Origin: Neopestalotiopsis rosae
Taxonomy: Eukaryota; Ascomycota; Sordariomycetes; Amphisphaeriales; Sporocadaceae
NCBI GenBank assembly: GCA_023078685.1
Contig: JALGAS010000004.1
Location: forward strand, 4,154,001 to 4,218,000
Reading direction: 5' to 3'
Length of the DNA: 64,000 bases
In this document: piece by piece, positions 24,971 to 36,823 of the stretch
Layout: every line of letters begins with the position of its first letter
How positions within the stretch are numbered: position 1 is the first letter of the stretch
Program-made: the position numbers and the translations under genes
The notes under the pieces: model-generated
What the model was told of the DNA's origin: nothing
The model's input: the letters and a program-made list of their open reading frames with translations, nothing else
Databases searched by the model: none

Positions 24971-25552
24971 CCTATTTATTGAACCAAGAACATGTGGCCC
25001 GTGCGAAAAAGAGATACAATCTTAAAAGATCCATCATGGACGCAAGCTAGGCCAAGCCATCATGAAACTGGCAATCCGGGTGCAGCTTGGCGATTAACCG
25101 AGCAGGGCAACTTTTCTCTGGAATGGTTTCCTCTACGTGACAACCAAGACATTCATAACCTACACCAAGACTACTAGGTCTACCGACTAGACTGTTACCC
25201 CCATCGACTTGATAGCACCATGGCGACGGCATCTGGAACCGTCAGTGACTACTGCGTTTCATGGTAATGCGTTCCTCTGATCAAGCGTAATGGTAATACA
25301 TACAGGGTCACGGAAATACAAGGGGCCGCCAAGTCCAAATCACATCATACTTATTGTCTTAATCACACTACCGAGTGAAGAGAAAGATGAAAAGAAAACC
25401 GAAGCTTGGTGGGGAGACTGAGTTGTGGCAACACGTGAATCAAGTAAATATCTTCCCGGCTTGTTGATCACGATCCATGTCATCATCCATTGCTTCATTA
25501 ATGCTCATTATTTGCAAACGCCACGTCCTCAACGCCGCCACAGTATCCACGA
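24971..25552. other. Intergenic, no gene supported
   Basis: About 580 bases between the uncharacterised gene and the 3' end of VID27. Nothing recognised. Confidence 0.4.
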
Positions 25553-28060
25553 CTAATACGGCGAGGCCACAACATCCTCCCTGCCGAGTTTGTATCGTCC
25601 GCTTTCCTTCGTTCCAATCCGGCCCGAGCTGCGGCGGGGTGTGCTCAACTGTGCACCAAAGCCAGCAATACTATCCCGAGTGGGTCGCTTCAACTGTTTC
25701 TTGGCTACCATGTTGACTTCGTTTGGCAATGCCACAATCACGTTCTGGTCCGTGCCAAACTTGAAGTCATCAGCCTTGACCTCGTCCGTGTATCGCTTGA
25801 TTGTGTAAGGCGCCTTGGCTCCACGCAGGACCTTCTTAAGGTTCCAGTCAATGATGTAGGGGCCCGTGGCCGTGATAATGGACGTCTCCTCGAGGGACTG
25901 GCCAACGTTGAATCGTGCGGGCGTGAATGTCACCGGCTTGCCCGTCTCATAGGCAAACTGGGCCACGTGCTCGGGAGTCAGGGCGAGACGGCGCGGCTGG
26001 GGCTTGGAGTCTGCAGCAAATGACTTCTCGAATCCGAGCTTTCCCTCATTCTTGCCGCTCTTTTGTTTGGCATCAATCAGCAGCAGGTATGTACGACAAG
26101 TACCAAGCACCCAGCGGCCGTCGGCGGACACGTCAAGTCCGAGGATGGGCTCGCCTAGCGCTGGGATATGCGTCTTTGCATTAATTCCGAGACGGTCAAA
26201 GAGGCGAATGTCACCCTTATTGGAAGCAACTGCGACATAGCCCTTCTCTGTGGTGGAGATGGCGCTAAAGTCATTCTTGGAGGCATACTGCTTGAGCTGC
26301 GAGTCGACGAGCTTGTTGCCGGCGAGACGAGGATCTACTCGGAACAGTGAGTTGTGGCTGATACCGAGGAATGTTGGTTCGTGTGTCATTTGTGCAAACT
26401 TGTTTTCGGGGGCAAATGTCACAACGGGTACATCATCGTGAACGTTCCACTCATCAACAACCTTGCCGTATTCGAGATCCATGCGGTAGAGCTTGTTGGG
26501 ATCCGTCTCGTTCTGGAGAATCATGTTGCGATCCTCGTTGTGCAACATGGCCTTCTTGGGCGTGAACAATGTACCGTTGGGCGTCTTGACCTCGGAGATG
26601 TTTGTAGAAAACTCGAGATGGTTGTTTGGTGCATGCTTGAAAACACCAATCTTGGATCCTCGAACGACAAATGACCGGTCGTGCTTGTAACCTACAGAGA
26701 TGGACTTGTTTGTAGCCCTGTCCTGCGGTTGGGTTTCCAGGTCGTCGTGCTCTTCGTCCGTGTCATAGTGCTCACTCCTGGCCCCCGGGTCTTCATCCTC
26801 CTCCTCGTCCTCCTCCTCATGCTCTTGATCCTCCTCTTCGGGGCCTTCCTCGGGCACATCCTCCATCTTCAGATCTTCGAAAGCATCGAGAACATATTGC
26901 CGCTCTTGGTCCTTCACCTTGGTCCACTTGATCTCGTTCAGCTGCTCCCACAAGGCCCTCATGAGTCCCTCTTGGAATCGTTCCAGGGTCTGCTGGTCCT
27001 TGAATCGAAGAAGCCACGAGTAGGCCGAGCCATCTCCGGTGAACTGGTTGAAAATAAAGGAGAGGAACTCAAAGTTGAAGACTGGATTGATGTCGGCAAT
27101 AACGGGAATGCCCAGCCACTCTTGATCCTTACTTGCGACCTGCAACCAATACTGCCAGTTTCCAACGTCGGACACCTGTGCCGTGACCGAGGTGTCCTTG
27201 AGAACAAAGGATCCCGACGGAAAGTCGAAAAAGTGCAATTCACCAAGTTCCATGGACAAGATCTCCAGGGGCTCTGGCTGGGTCGGGACAGGTGGAGGGG
27301 CCATTTCTCTGGCTGGTGCGCGCACCTCTCTCTCTTCTGTCTGCGGCTCGGGGACCTCTGTTTCGGCATCCGCGGCGGCGGTCAAAGATTGCTGGGGCGG
27401 TACTGCATCGCGTTTGGCGCCCGTATTTGCGGCGGTCTTGGAGAAGAACATGTCGTCTGCTGATTCAAAGGTTCGGCCAATGGTTGGACTTTGAATGGGG
27501 CTGGCCTGGGGAATGGGCTGCTCGTCCTCGAACTCAAACTGTTGCAGATCGCTCTCGGAAGCCGTCGTGTGAGGTTTCCGGTACTTGCGTTCGTACTGGC
27601 ACTGCTTTGCGATGCGCTCAAAGGCCTCGATCTGCATGGACTGTACCCCAGCGTCACAGACAAACTCGTACAGGTCGCCCACGTCGCCGCTCAAATCCTT
27701 CCAGGCGAGAATGGTGCCGGAGCCGGGGCGGGTCTCGAGGCGGAAATGCAGGGCCTCGTCGAGGAGGAACGTCTTCTCGTCTCGTTCGTTGGCAAGGGCG
27801 TCAATCTCGGCGTCCTCTCCCTCTTCATCGGCCAGAAGCTCGGCCTCGCCTTCCTCGTAGACTCTCTGGACAACTAGCTGGTATTGGAAATCCTGACCAG
27901 TGCGGCGAATGCGGGCGGTGGCGTCTTTGAAGATGAGCTCCGAGTATCCCTTGGGGGAGAGCGGCCTGACGAGATAGAGCTGTCCCTGGGGTAGTTCGAT
28001 CATGGACTCCTGGCTGCTGTTGCCAAATATCAGCTTGCCGACATTCTTGAGGACAAACAT
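25553..28060 (-). CDS. VID27: VID27 family protein (vacuolar import and degradation)
   Basis: A single uninterrupted frame of 835 residues, unusual here because most neighbours have introns. It begins MFVLKNVGKLIFG, the family's typical start, with the VID27 N-terminal domain over roughly residues 1-175. A PH-like middle domain (about 265-395) follows, then an acidic tract EEEDQEHEEEDEEEDEDPG near residues 410-430, and the VID27 WD40/propeller domain from SISVGYKHDRSFVVRG to VIVALPNEVNMVAKKQLK. Yeast VID27 was found in screens for vacuolar delivery and degradation of fructose-1,6-bisphosphatase. The precise biochemical role is not settled. The protein is cytosolic, with no signal peptide or membrane segment. 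It is transcribed away from TPS1 across a 2.8-kb gap. Confidence 0.95.
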   Translation of the reverse strand: MFVLKNVGKLIFGNSSQESMIELPQGQLYLVRPLSPKGYSELIFKDATARIRRTGQDFQYQLVVQRVYEEGEAELLADEEGEDAEIDALANERDEKTFLLDEALHFRLETRPGSGTILAWKDLSGDVGDLYEFVCDAGVQSMQIEAFERIAKQCQYERKYRKPHTTASESDLQQFEFEDEQPIPQASPIQSPTIGRTFESADDMFFSKTAANTGAKRDAVPPQQSLTAAADAETEVPEPQTEEREVRAPAREMAPPPVPTQPEPLEILSMELGELHFFDFPSGSFVLKDTSVTAQVSDVGNWQYWLQVASKDQEWLGIPVIADINPVFNFEFLSFIFNQFTGDGSAYSWLLRFKDQQTLERFQEGLMRALWEQLNEIKWTKVKDQERQYVLDAFEDLKMEDVPEEGPEEEDQEHEEEDEEEDEDPGARSEHYDTDEEHDDLETQPQDRATNKSISVGYKHDRSFVVRGSKIGVFKHAPNNHLEFSTNISEVKTPNGTLFTPKKAMLHNEDRNMILQNETDPNKLYRMDLEYGKVVDEWNVHDDVPVVTFAPENKFAQMTHEPTFLGISHNSLFRVDPRLAGNKLVDSQLKQYASKNDFSAISTTEKGYVAVASNKGDIRLFDRLGINAKTHIPALGEPILGLDVSADGRWVLGTCRTYLLLIDAKQKSGKNEGKLGFEKSFAADSKPQPRRLALTPEHVAQFAYETGKPVTFTPARFNVGQSLEETSIITATGPYIIDWNLKKVLRGAKAPYTIKRYTDEVKADDFKFGTDQNVIVALPNEVNMVAKKQLKRPTRDSIAGFGAQLSTPRRSSGRIGTKESGRYKLGREDVVASPY

Positions 28061-30894
28061 CTTGGCGGGCGCGACGGAGGATTTTATCCGCCGGTGAAAT
28101 GCGCGAAAGAATTCGTGGAAGGTACGAGAGGAACGAGCTCCTGAGCGTGTCTAAGACAGCAGCGGCTTCTTTGTAGCAGTCCCAGTTGCCGGGCTGGTGA
28201 GGTGGGCAGCTGAGGTAGGTAGGCTTGCTTATCGCTGCGATGATGTCGTAATCGAGCAGGATGAATTATGTCCCAGAGACGAATGCCAAGTAAGCACAGA
28301 GTGACTCGTTCTACTATTGTGCGTCCTTGGACTTTGGCGTTAGAATGACGATTGCGTTGTGCTCACTAGGTAAAGGCAAAGAGTTAGGTACTCTACTGCG
28401 ATGTCTTTAGTTTTTTCTTTTCCCCCTCGCAGGCCCGTCGAGAATAAATCTTTGCGACGTTTAGATGGTATTTGACTGGCGGCGGACTCGCATCAGGAGC
28501 TGCGTCATAACCCAAAGGCAGGCAAGGCACAAGCTTTCCGAGGCAACCAAGATGCCTAACGTGGGTGGGTTGGTAGGTAGGTGAGTTTTGGTATGATTTG
28601 ATTTGATTAGGTTAGAATGGCATTTGCTGCTGCTGCTGCTTCTGCTGCTGTCGTTGCCATGGCCCAATGTTGGTTTGATGGGCAAAATGGAAGTGGGATG
28701 AAATGGACAAACGGGATTGGGCACAGGGATTTGGCGGGGTAGCCAGCATCAAACTGTGGCTAAGGCCCCCCATTCCTTGTCTAGACGCCACTTCAGTGCT
28801 CTTTTAAAGGCATACATACACATATCATGTATGGCACACGGAATAGTGTTTGCAAAGTTCCACGGTAATAAAGCGAAGCTAGCTGCCTCATTCCCTCTAT
28901 TGTAGCATAGAATACACTAAAAATCTCTCCGGGTCTTTGGACTCTTGGACAGACATTGTCTTCATGGTTGACTGCTTGGTTTCCTTGACCGGGTGTGTAG
29001 GACGATGGCCGAGAATGGTGCCGCTCCATTGCCTGGTTTGACGTGGTAGGAGGGTATCATGTATTGCGCAATTGTAGCGCACGATTACTTACACAGCCGT
29101 GTCCGCGTGGTTTTTTATCTTCACCTTGTGTATGCAATCTTTTCATGTGATTATATGGATGTATCTTCACTTAAAGTGGGAGTTGTTGTCCTGATTGCGA
29201 CTGGAGAAGATGGAAGAGAAAGAAATAAGGATGCAAGGAAAATTCCAAAGGCTGGGCCCGGCAAGGTTCCCATCTTGTGGAAGCGTTGTCCAACAGAGGA
29301 GCATGGAACGTTTGAACCGAAAGCTGGAGAAAAAGTAGAAGGGAAAGAACAAGAATCATTCGGGGACTTTTCACATGGCCGCAATCGATAGGGCAAAAAT
29401 AGAAACCTGATGGCCTGGCTTGTACTTGTGTAATCTGTGATTTCATCGAAACACGTTGGAGATTGGGATCATACTTGAATCCCACGAGCTTTAATGATTG
29501 GAATTTACAAGAGGTACATGCGTACATAATAGGTACAATCAATCATACATGTGGTTGACGGCTGACGGGTGTGCGGCTTTTGGGCTTTCAAGTTGCATGT
29601 ATTGCCCTAGCGTAGGCGGGGGCAGTGCGTTTCTAGCGAGGCCATACACCATGGAGCTTCCTTCAAAGCACCTGGCACCCAGGGGCAGGGAAAAAAAAAA
29701 CATCCTTGCAATCATGGTCCCAAATTACGTCAATACGTCAGAGGCCGGAGAGAAGCTCCTTGAAGCTGGAGCCAGGCCAGGAGCTTGGTTTTGTCAGCTA
29801 CTGTACCGACAGCGAGAAAAAAAAAAAAAAAAAAAAGAATTCTCCACTACACGGCTGTTTTTGATTTCAATACCGTAGATATGAACTTCTGGGGAAAATA
29901 TTATATCATATAAAAACAGCAATGCGATATATAAGTTTCCTGTAAGGCGCTGGAACTGTTATTCTTACAACATGTATCTCTACCCGCTGGCTGGTCTAGG
30001 CTAATATGTCTATCATCAGTGTCACTGTACCTACAGTACCTGGTGAACTGACCAGACCAGGGGGTAGTATTACCATGTGTACCATTGATGTGCTGTTCCG
30101 AATTCTGGAAGTGACAGGATGAATCCATGCAGACAAAGCTAAGGTTAGATGGGAGTATCCGGGCCGTCGGGGATGAAAAGCTGGCAGGCTTGAATGGCAG
30201 GAAGAATGGATGGCTAGCAAGGTGATTGAGAAAGGATCTGTCTTGTCTTGCTGTTGTGTTCTCTTGCTGTGTCTGTCAGCCAGCCAGCAGCCAGCCAGCC
30301 AGCCATGTTGCGAGACCTTTAATGCCCGCCCGCCGCCCTCTTCTACTTTACGCATTTATTCTTTCTTCCTCCCCATTCTTTGACCTCGTTGTAGTATTGC
30401 ACACACACCTCGATACAGACAAACTCATCTGCACCTTGGTAGCATATTTTTTATTACTGCATTGTTGTTCGGAAGTTTATGCTCCAAGACTCTCGATCAT
30501 GTTCCACTGAATGATCCAGGATTCCAATCAAAACCTCAAACCAAGCCCACATGCTTGTTCGGTGACCCTCCCAGAGAACCAACTAGAGAGCTGTCTGCCC
30601 CGCCATCGACGCCAATTGACGTACCTACTACCAGCTACTACCAGCTACTGGCTTGTTACCTTACCTGTCCAGGACTCCAGGTACATACACCAGACCAGAC
30701 CAGACCAGACCTACCACCACCTCTACAAACCTCGATTTTGACCTGCGCACGCATCCCCAGACCTGCTGCTTCCTCTTCTTCTCAAAACTCTACACCTGCT
30801 TGTTCACTTAGTCAACTCTCCCTTTCTTTGCCTCTTCTGCTCTGTCTTATCTCTTTACCCTTCGCGATCGACCGACGAGAACAAATATAATCCC
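28061..30894. other. 2.8-kb divergent promoter region of VID27 and TPS1
   Basis: No coding frame supported on either strand. It holds simple repeats: a CTG-type run at 28629-28652, a GTAG run near 28573-28583, an A-run at 29818-29836, a CAGC-type run at 30279-30304 and CCAGA repeats at 30691-30711. The last 150 bases before TPS1 are strongly pyrimidine-rich. The length suggests separate promoters plus a long TPS1 leader. Confidence 0.45.
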
Positions 30895-32424
30895 ATGGCT
30901 CAAGAAGACGGTACGCCGGGCAGATTGCTGCTCATCTCAAACCGTCTGCCCATCACCATTAAACGCCAGGATGAGGGCCAGTACAGCTTCTCCATGTCCT
31001 CCGGTGGCCTAGTCACCGGTCTTAGCGGCCTGAGTAAAACCACAACCTTTCAGTGGTACGGTTGGCCCGGCTTGGAGGTCCCCGAGCCCGAGATTGAAAA
31101 AGTAAAGCAGCAGCTCAAGGACCAGTACGGCGCTGTACCCGTCTTTGTCGACGACGACCTTGCAGACAGGCACTACAATGGCTTTGCCAACTCGATCCTA
31201 TGGCCCCTCTTCCACTACCACCCTGGCGAGATCACCTTTGACGAGAGTGCTTGGGATGCCTACAAGGAGGTGAACAGGCTGTTTGCAAAGACCGTGGTCA
31301 AGGACGTTCAGGATGGCGACATTATTTGGGTGCACGACTACCACCTGATGCTTTTGCCCGAGCTCCTGCGCCAGGAACTCGACGGGAAGCGCAAAAACAT
31401 CAAGATTGGCTTCTTCCTACACACTCCGTTCCCCAGCAGTGAAATCTACCGCATCTTGCCCGTGCGCGAGGCCCTTCTCCAGGGTCTTCTGCAATGCGAT
31501 CTGATCGGCTTCCACACATACGACTATGCTCGCCACTTCCTGAGCTCCTGCTCGCGCATCCTCGAGACCTCCACCACTCCCAACGGTGTCGCCTACAAGG
31601 GCAAATTCATCACCGTCGGCGCTTTCCCCATTGGTATCGACCCTGACAAGTTTGTCGAGGGTCTCAAGAAGCCAAAGGTGCAGGAGCGCATTTCTGCTCT
31701 CTCGAGGAAATTTGACGGCGTCAAGCTCATTGTTGGTGTTGACCGTCTCGACTACATCAAGGGAGTGCCCCAAAAGCTCCATGCTCTCGAGGTCTTCCTG
31801 ACTGAACACCCTGAATGGATCGGCAAGATAGTGCTTGTTCAAGTTGCGGTACCGTCCCGTCAGGACGTAGAGGAGTACCAAAATCTCCGCGCCGTTGTCA
31901 ATGAGCTCGTGGGCCGCATCAATGGCAAGTTTGGCACCATTGAGTTTATGCCCATTCACTTTCTGCATCAGAGCGTCAACTTTGACGAGCTATGTGCTCT
32001 TTACGCCGTCTCCGATGTTTGCCTTGTCTCGTCAACCCGTGACGGTATGAATCTGGTCTCATACGAATATATTGCTACACAACATGATCGCCATGGTGTC
32101 ATGATTCTGTCCGAGTTTACCGGCGCTGCCCAGTCGCTCAATGGCTCCCTGATCGTCAACCCTTGGAACACGGAAGAGCTTGCCAACGCCATCCACGATG
32201 CCGTGACCATGTCTCCCGAGATGAGAGAAGCCAACTTCCGTAAGCTTGAGCGATATGTCTTCAAGTACACCAGCGCATGGTGGGGTCAGAGCTTCGTGTC
32301 CGAATTGACTAAAGTGAATTACGAGGCCGGAGAAAAGCAGTCTTTGACTGGTGTCGGTGAAGCCAACCAGAAACTCACGGGGGGCGCGAATGGCACCACT
32401 GAGGGAGAGACTGGTTCAGCGTAG
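30895..32424 (+). CDS. tps1: Alpha,alpha-trehalose-phosphate synthase (UDP-forming)
   Basis: Intronless, 509 residues. It is a glycosyltransferase family 20 enzyme joining UDP-glucose and glucose-6-phosphate to trehalose-6-phosphate in the cytosol. Motifs in order: LLISNRLPITI at 12-22, SSGGLVTGLSGL near 36-47, WPLFHYHPG, HDYHLMLLPELLR, FFLHTPFPSSEIYR, DRLDYIKGVPQKL (phosphate and UDP-glucose contacts), and DGMNLVSYEYIATQ. It lacks the C-terminal phosphatase domain of TPS2-type proteins, as expected for TPS1. Trehalose metabolism supports stress tolerance and sporulation, and in fungi TPS1 also restrains glycolysis. The coding sequence is intact and shows no RIP-like decay, although an AT-rich block begins about 280 bp after its stop codon. 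The start has a good fungal context (cccATGgct). Confidence 0.97.
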   Translation: MAQEDGTPGRLLLISNRLPITIKRQDEGQYSFSMSSGGLVTGLSGLSKTTTFQWYGWPGLEVPEPEIEKVKQQLKDQYGAVPVFVDDDLADRHYNGFANSILWPLFHYHPGEITFDESAWDAYKEVNRLFAKTVVKDVQDGDIIWVHDYHLMLLPELLRQELDGKRKNIKIGFFLHTPFPSSEIYRILPVREALLQGLLQCDLIGFHTYDYARHFLSSCSRILETSTTPNGVAYKGKFITVGAFPIGIDPDKFVEGLKKPKVQERISALSRKFDGVKLIVGVDRLDYIKGVPQKLHALEVFLTEHPEWIGKIVLVQVAVPSRQDVEEYQNLRAVVNELVGRINGKFGTIEFMPIHFLHQSVNFDELCALYAVSDVCLVSSTRDGMNLVSYEYIATQHDRHGVMILSEFTGAAQSLNGSLIVNPWNTEELANAIHDAVTMSPEMREANFRKLERYVFKYTSAWWGQSFVSELTKVNYEAGEKQSLTGVGEANQKLTGGANGTTEGETGSA

Positions 32425-33101
32425 GATTTTGGTTGCTCGGCCCGAGGTAGAAGAGATGTTGCTCGTCCGATACCTTGATACCTTGGCACACGGAGAGTCA
32501 TGACTTTGGTAGTCGGAGAAGACGGGGCTTGATTGCTAAAGTAATTCGGCCAATACACAGCACAATTAAGCGCAGCAAATAAGTTGCGGAAGTCAACCTT
32601 GAACCGAATGTGCATATAGCAGGCGGTTATGCTAGCATCGAGGAAAGATGCTTGTATGGGTAGATTTTGCATGGATAAGGAGTCTTGGTGTTTCGGTAGA
32701 ACTTTATGAGAATTATAAAAATAGAAATATTTTATATTTTTATAAAATTATAATTATAAGCTGGGCAGGAATATAATTACTTTAGTTATATGAATTCCGA
32801 ATTATAATTTAATTAATTATAATTAATAAAATAATAAAATAATGCAAAATCGAAGAAATGCTAATATAAAAGCGAATAATTAATAATTTATTTACGGATT
32901 AATAAAATGCGGTAATATATAAAGGGTATTTATAAAATCAAAAACTACGGTATTAATTTTTATATATATATAAGAAAAATTATAATTAATTATACGGTCG
33001 GGTTTCTTAAATAAACTTAAAGTAAGAATAAACTTAAAGTAAGAATAAAATCTTATTTTTATTAATATTTTTTTAAATTATATTAATATATACGATTTTT
33101 G

Positions 33102-33394
33102 TTATACCTTATGGTACCGAAGTGTGTTTGTTGCACCTTGTGGTACAGTAGTGTGATGTGAAGAAGCATATATTACTAACGATAGGTTGGCCGAAGGCCA
33201 ATCCTATATACTTGGGTCTAGCTGCGCTAGACGCTAAGCCTAATCTGGCTATGAGGTTGGGCTACGCCCAACAGTGTTGTGAAGAAGCATATATTATTAA
33301 CGATGGGTTGGCCGAAGGCCAATCCCATATATTTGGGTTTAGCTGCGCTAAACGCTAAGCTTAATCTGGCCACAAGGTTGGGCTACGCCTAATA
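33102..33394 (+). mobile_element. 143-bp hairpin element, copy H2 (interrupted by H1)
   Basis: Starts TTATACC (decayed TTGCACC) and ends GCCTAATA (decayed GCCCAACA). A second copy is inserted after its first 29 bases. Subtracting that copy (143 bp) and a 7-bp duplication leaves exactly 143 bp. Hairpin stems are partly changed in matched fashion relative to H1. Confidence 0.8.
33131..33273 (+). mobile_element. 143-bp hairpin element, copy H1 (best preserved)
   Basis: Runs from TTGCACC to GCCCAACA and is far richer in GC than its surroundings. It has three strong hairpins with 3-base loops closed by C-G: 33182-33207 (loop GAA), 33216-33232 (GTCTAGC-TGC-GCTAGAC) and 33256-33272 (GTTGGGC-TAC-GCCCAAC). 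Flanks GTGTTTG and GTGTTGT look like an imperfect 7-bp target duplication. It lies inside another copy of the same element. There is no coding capacity, no terminal inverted repeats and no A-tail. Confidence 0.8.
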
Positions 33395-34761
33395 ATCTTT
33401 TATATTAAATTATTTAAATAAAAATAATCCTTATTTAAATCTTTACGATATAAACGATTTTTTATTTTAGCGCGCTATTTAAAACGTAAACTTATTAATA
33501 TTTATTAAAAATTAATAATAATTAGGGTTGCAATTTAATTAACTAATAATTAATTAACGTTGATTAATTAATTAAAAACTAAGCTTAGTTTAATTAATTA
33601 ATGACTAACGTTAGTTATTAAAAGTGCTAACTAAAATTAAATGATTTAATTAAGAGCTTAATTGAAACTTAATTAATTTAATTTAATTAATAATTAAAAT
33701 AATTAATAACTAAAAGAAAAAGCTAAAATAATTAAAATAATTAGTTATATAAAGCTTTGTTAATTAAATTTATAAAATAATTAAGAAGAAACGCAAAGCC
33801 GTTATTCTTTTATTTTTATTATTAAAATTCGAATTTTAATAATTAAAATAAAATCGGTAATAAATTAATAAAATTTATTATTTTAGAAATGCTATTTTTT
33901 AAATATTCGAAAAAAATACTAATTAATAAGATAAAATAACCGTTTTTAGGGCATTTTATTAATTTTCTTTCGTTTTATTAAGTTACGTGGTTGTTTTAAT
34001 TAGTATTAAATAAAATTAATTACTTTAATTAATTCTTTAAGTATTAGTTAATAATTAAACTAAATCAAATTAAATCAAAATTAAATTAATTTAATTAGGA
34101 CCTTAATTAAAACTAAATTAATTTAATTAATAGCCTGATTAAAACTAAATGATTTAGTTATTAATTAAATGATTTAATTAACTAAAGAAATGAATTATAA
34201 CCCTGCTACGTAGTTTAGTTAGTTGCTTGAGTAAAACTACGTAGTTTAATTATTAGTTAATTAAAACTAAAAACTAAAACTAATCGTGCCAACCCTGATT
34301 ATAATACAAACGATTTTAAAAGATTACATTTCGAATACCGAAGAAAAGCACAATTTGCAACGCTACGTTAATATTATTTTACCGATTTTATCAGCAAAAA
34401 TACCTTTTCAAATCGAAAAAGGTTCCATTTTTAATAATAAATTATTTTATTATTATTTTTACTTTAGTAATTAATTAAATTATTAGTTATTAATTATTTT
34501 ATTAGATTAAATTAGCCGGGTTCGAAGAATTATAATTATAACGAAATACGTCCACGAAATCCACAAATTATTATAAAAAGGAATCGAAAAATGCAAAGCT
34601 AATGGCACCTTACCTTGAAATTATAATAAAAAAAACCAAACGGTAAATTAATTAATCATTTTATTTAATTATTATTTATTTATTTATTTACTTATTTATT
34701 TTATTTTTATTCTTATGATTAATTATTTAACTAACTAATTAATTAATTAAATCACTTTATT
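33395..34761. other. RIP-degraded repeats, mixed hAT-type element pieces
   Basis: Contains TTTAGTT/AACTAAA words of the third hAT-type family (about 33523-34205, ending ATAACCCTG) and then an end of the second family (34206-34294, finishing TGCCAACCCTG). Target duplications do not match, so these are fragments. The segment after 34295 may belong to the transposase relic, but I cannot read it. Confidence 0.5.
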
Positions 34762-35066
34762 CGGTGGAATTCGACTTATAATATAGTTAACACGACTTTA
34801 GAATTAAAAGGTCCATTAACTTATATTTACCGGATGACCGATAGGGCTGAGGTTTAGAATATCTTTTTTTCACCTGCTGATTGGTTTATTTTAAGCCAAT
34901 TATAAAGAATTTTCAAAATCTTTATAAAACCAAGCATTAAATTACAGGGTGAATTTTATACCCCTTTACCGACGGCGTTATTATACGTTTACAACTTTTA
35001 TTTAAAATTAAGTAAGCTTCGAACGGATTATACCAGATTAAAACGACGTTACCCTGAAGCAGTAAG

Positions 35067-35196
<130 letters not shown>

Positions 35197-35693
35197 TACT
35201 AATTTATTTATTTTACTAATTTATTAATTAATTAGGAACCTATTATAGAGGCCTTGAAAAAGGCTGTTGAAGCTGGTATGCAGAAATTGCATGTTTATTT
35301 TCCGAAAAAGGTTAATCCCGGTAATATTCGAAGATATAAGCCATTTATACTGGCTATTCTTTTGGATCCTCGATTAAAAATCCACCATTTTAAACGCAAT
35401 GAAAAGCTTTGTTTTTACGAAGAGGTTTTATCGGACGTTAATTTACTTTTAAGTAAAGCCTACGATGAGTAAGTTTATTTCCCTTTTATTTTATTAATTA
35501 TTACCGCTTTATTTTATTAATCCCTTTTTATTTAATTAATTATTTCCCTTTTATTTTATTAACTTTATTATATTAAGAAATAACTAATTATTTAATAGAA
35601 TTAAACTTGAACGGGAAGGAGATATCGAAACCCAAACACAAGATCCGGTTGATTTTTATAATTCGGATAAAAAAAGGTTTTTTTATTAACCAT

Positions 35694-36402
35694 TAGGCTT
35701 GGTTTTGAGTTAACTGCCAGTTAACTCAAGTGAGTTTAACTTAAACTCAATTAAGTTAGTTAATTAACTAAATCAATTAAATTATTAAAACTGCTGATTC
35801 GAACTCAATTAATTTAGTTAATTGCTTGAGTAAAATTAAATTAAATGAATTAGTTAATTAACTCAGTAACTCACTAACTCACAGAAAAAACAAAACTTTC
35901 TTAATTTATTTAAATAACAATAATAATTAAAACAAATAAATCAAACCGTTAATTTAAATTTATTCGGCTTATAAATTTTTATTTTCATTATTTTATTTAT
36001 TTTATTATCGAATTTTAAAAACCAGTTGTTTTTTTTATTTATTTTTAATTATTATAAAAGTCACCTTTTTAAGAAATTTATATAAGTCGAATAAATCTAT
36101 TAAAATAAAAATAAAAGTACCGTTAGAATTCTAATAATTTAATTAATAACTTTAATTTTTAATAACGGTTTCTTTTAATTTTTGTGATTAAAACTTATTA
36201 ATTGAATTATTGAGTTAATTAATTAAATTAATTGAGTTAATTTAAACTTAACTAATTTAATTAGTTGCTTAAATAAAACTTATTAATTTAATCACTACTA
36301 TGAGTAAAACTTATTGAGTTATCGATTTTAATGAGTAAAACTCAACTTAAATGAGTTAACTCAAACTCAAACTCAAAACTCAAACTCAAGCTGCCAACCC
36401 TG
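35694..36402. mobile_element. Non-autonomous hAT-type element, 709 bp, family 1
   Basis: Ends TAGGCTTGG (decayed CAGGGTTGG) and CCAACCCTG. Flanked by a perfect 8-bp duplication TTAACCAT at 35686-35693 and 36403-36410. It interrupts the hAT transposase relic. Its ends carry family-1 words (TTGAGTTAACTCAA type) and the centre is featureless AT-rich sequence. No coding capacity. Confidence 0.92.
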
Positions 36403-36823
36403 TTAACCATCGATCTACCATCGTTCAAAACGAATGTAAAAATTATATTCGTGAACAACCCGCTCCCAGCCACGTAAATAAATTATTTAATTATTCTTTT
36501 ATCAATTTATTAATTTATTAATTAATTAATTAACTAACTAATTACTTTATTAAGAGGACCTACTTGTTTATTAGAAGAATAATTAGTATAAATTTCCCGT
36601 TTTAGCCATTTTAGCCAGGCGGTATTTAGGTATACCGGCTACTTCGGCTGCTTTGAAACGGGTTTTTTCTACTTCAAGCTACATTATTACGAAATCCCGG
36701 AATAAATTAAGTCCCGAAACGGTTAAATAATTAACTTTATTAAAAAGCTGGGGGTTAAAATCAATTCAGGAAATTCAGGAATTTTTACAACCAGAGGATG
36801 GGATGGAGGAACAAGAGGATTAA

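Noticed and set aside
33107..33400. tRNA-derived SINE
   Set aside because: No convincing A and B boxes, no cloverleaf, no A-tail, and a fixed 143-bp length with 7-bp target duplications rather than variable ones.
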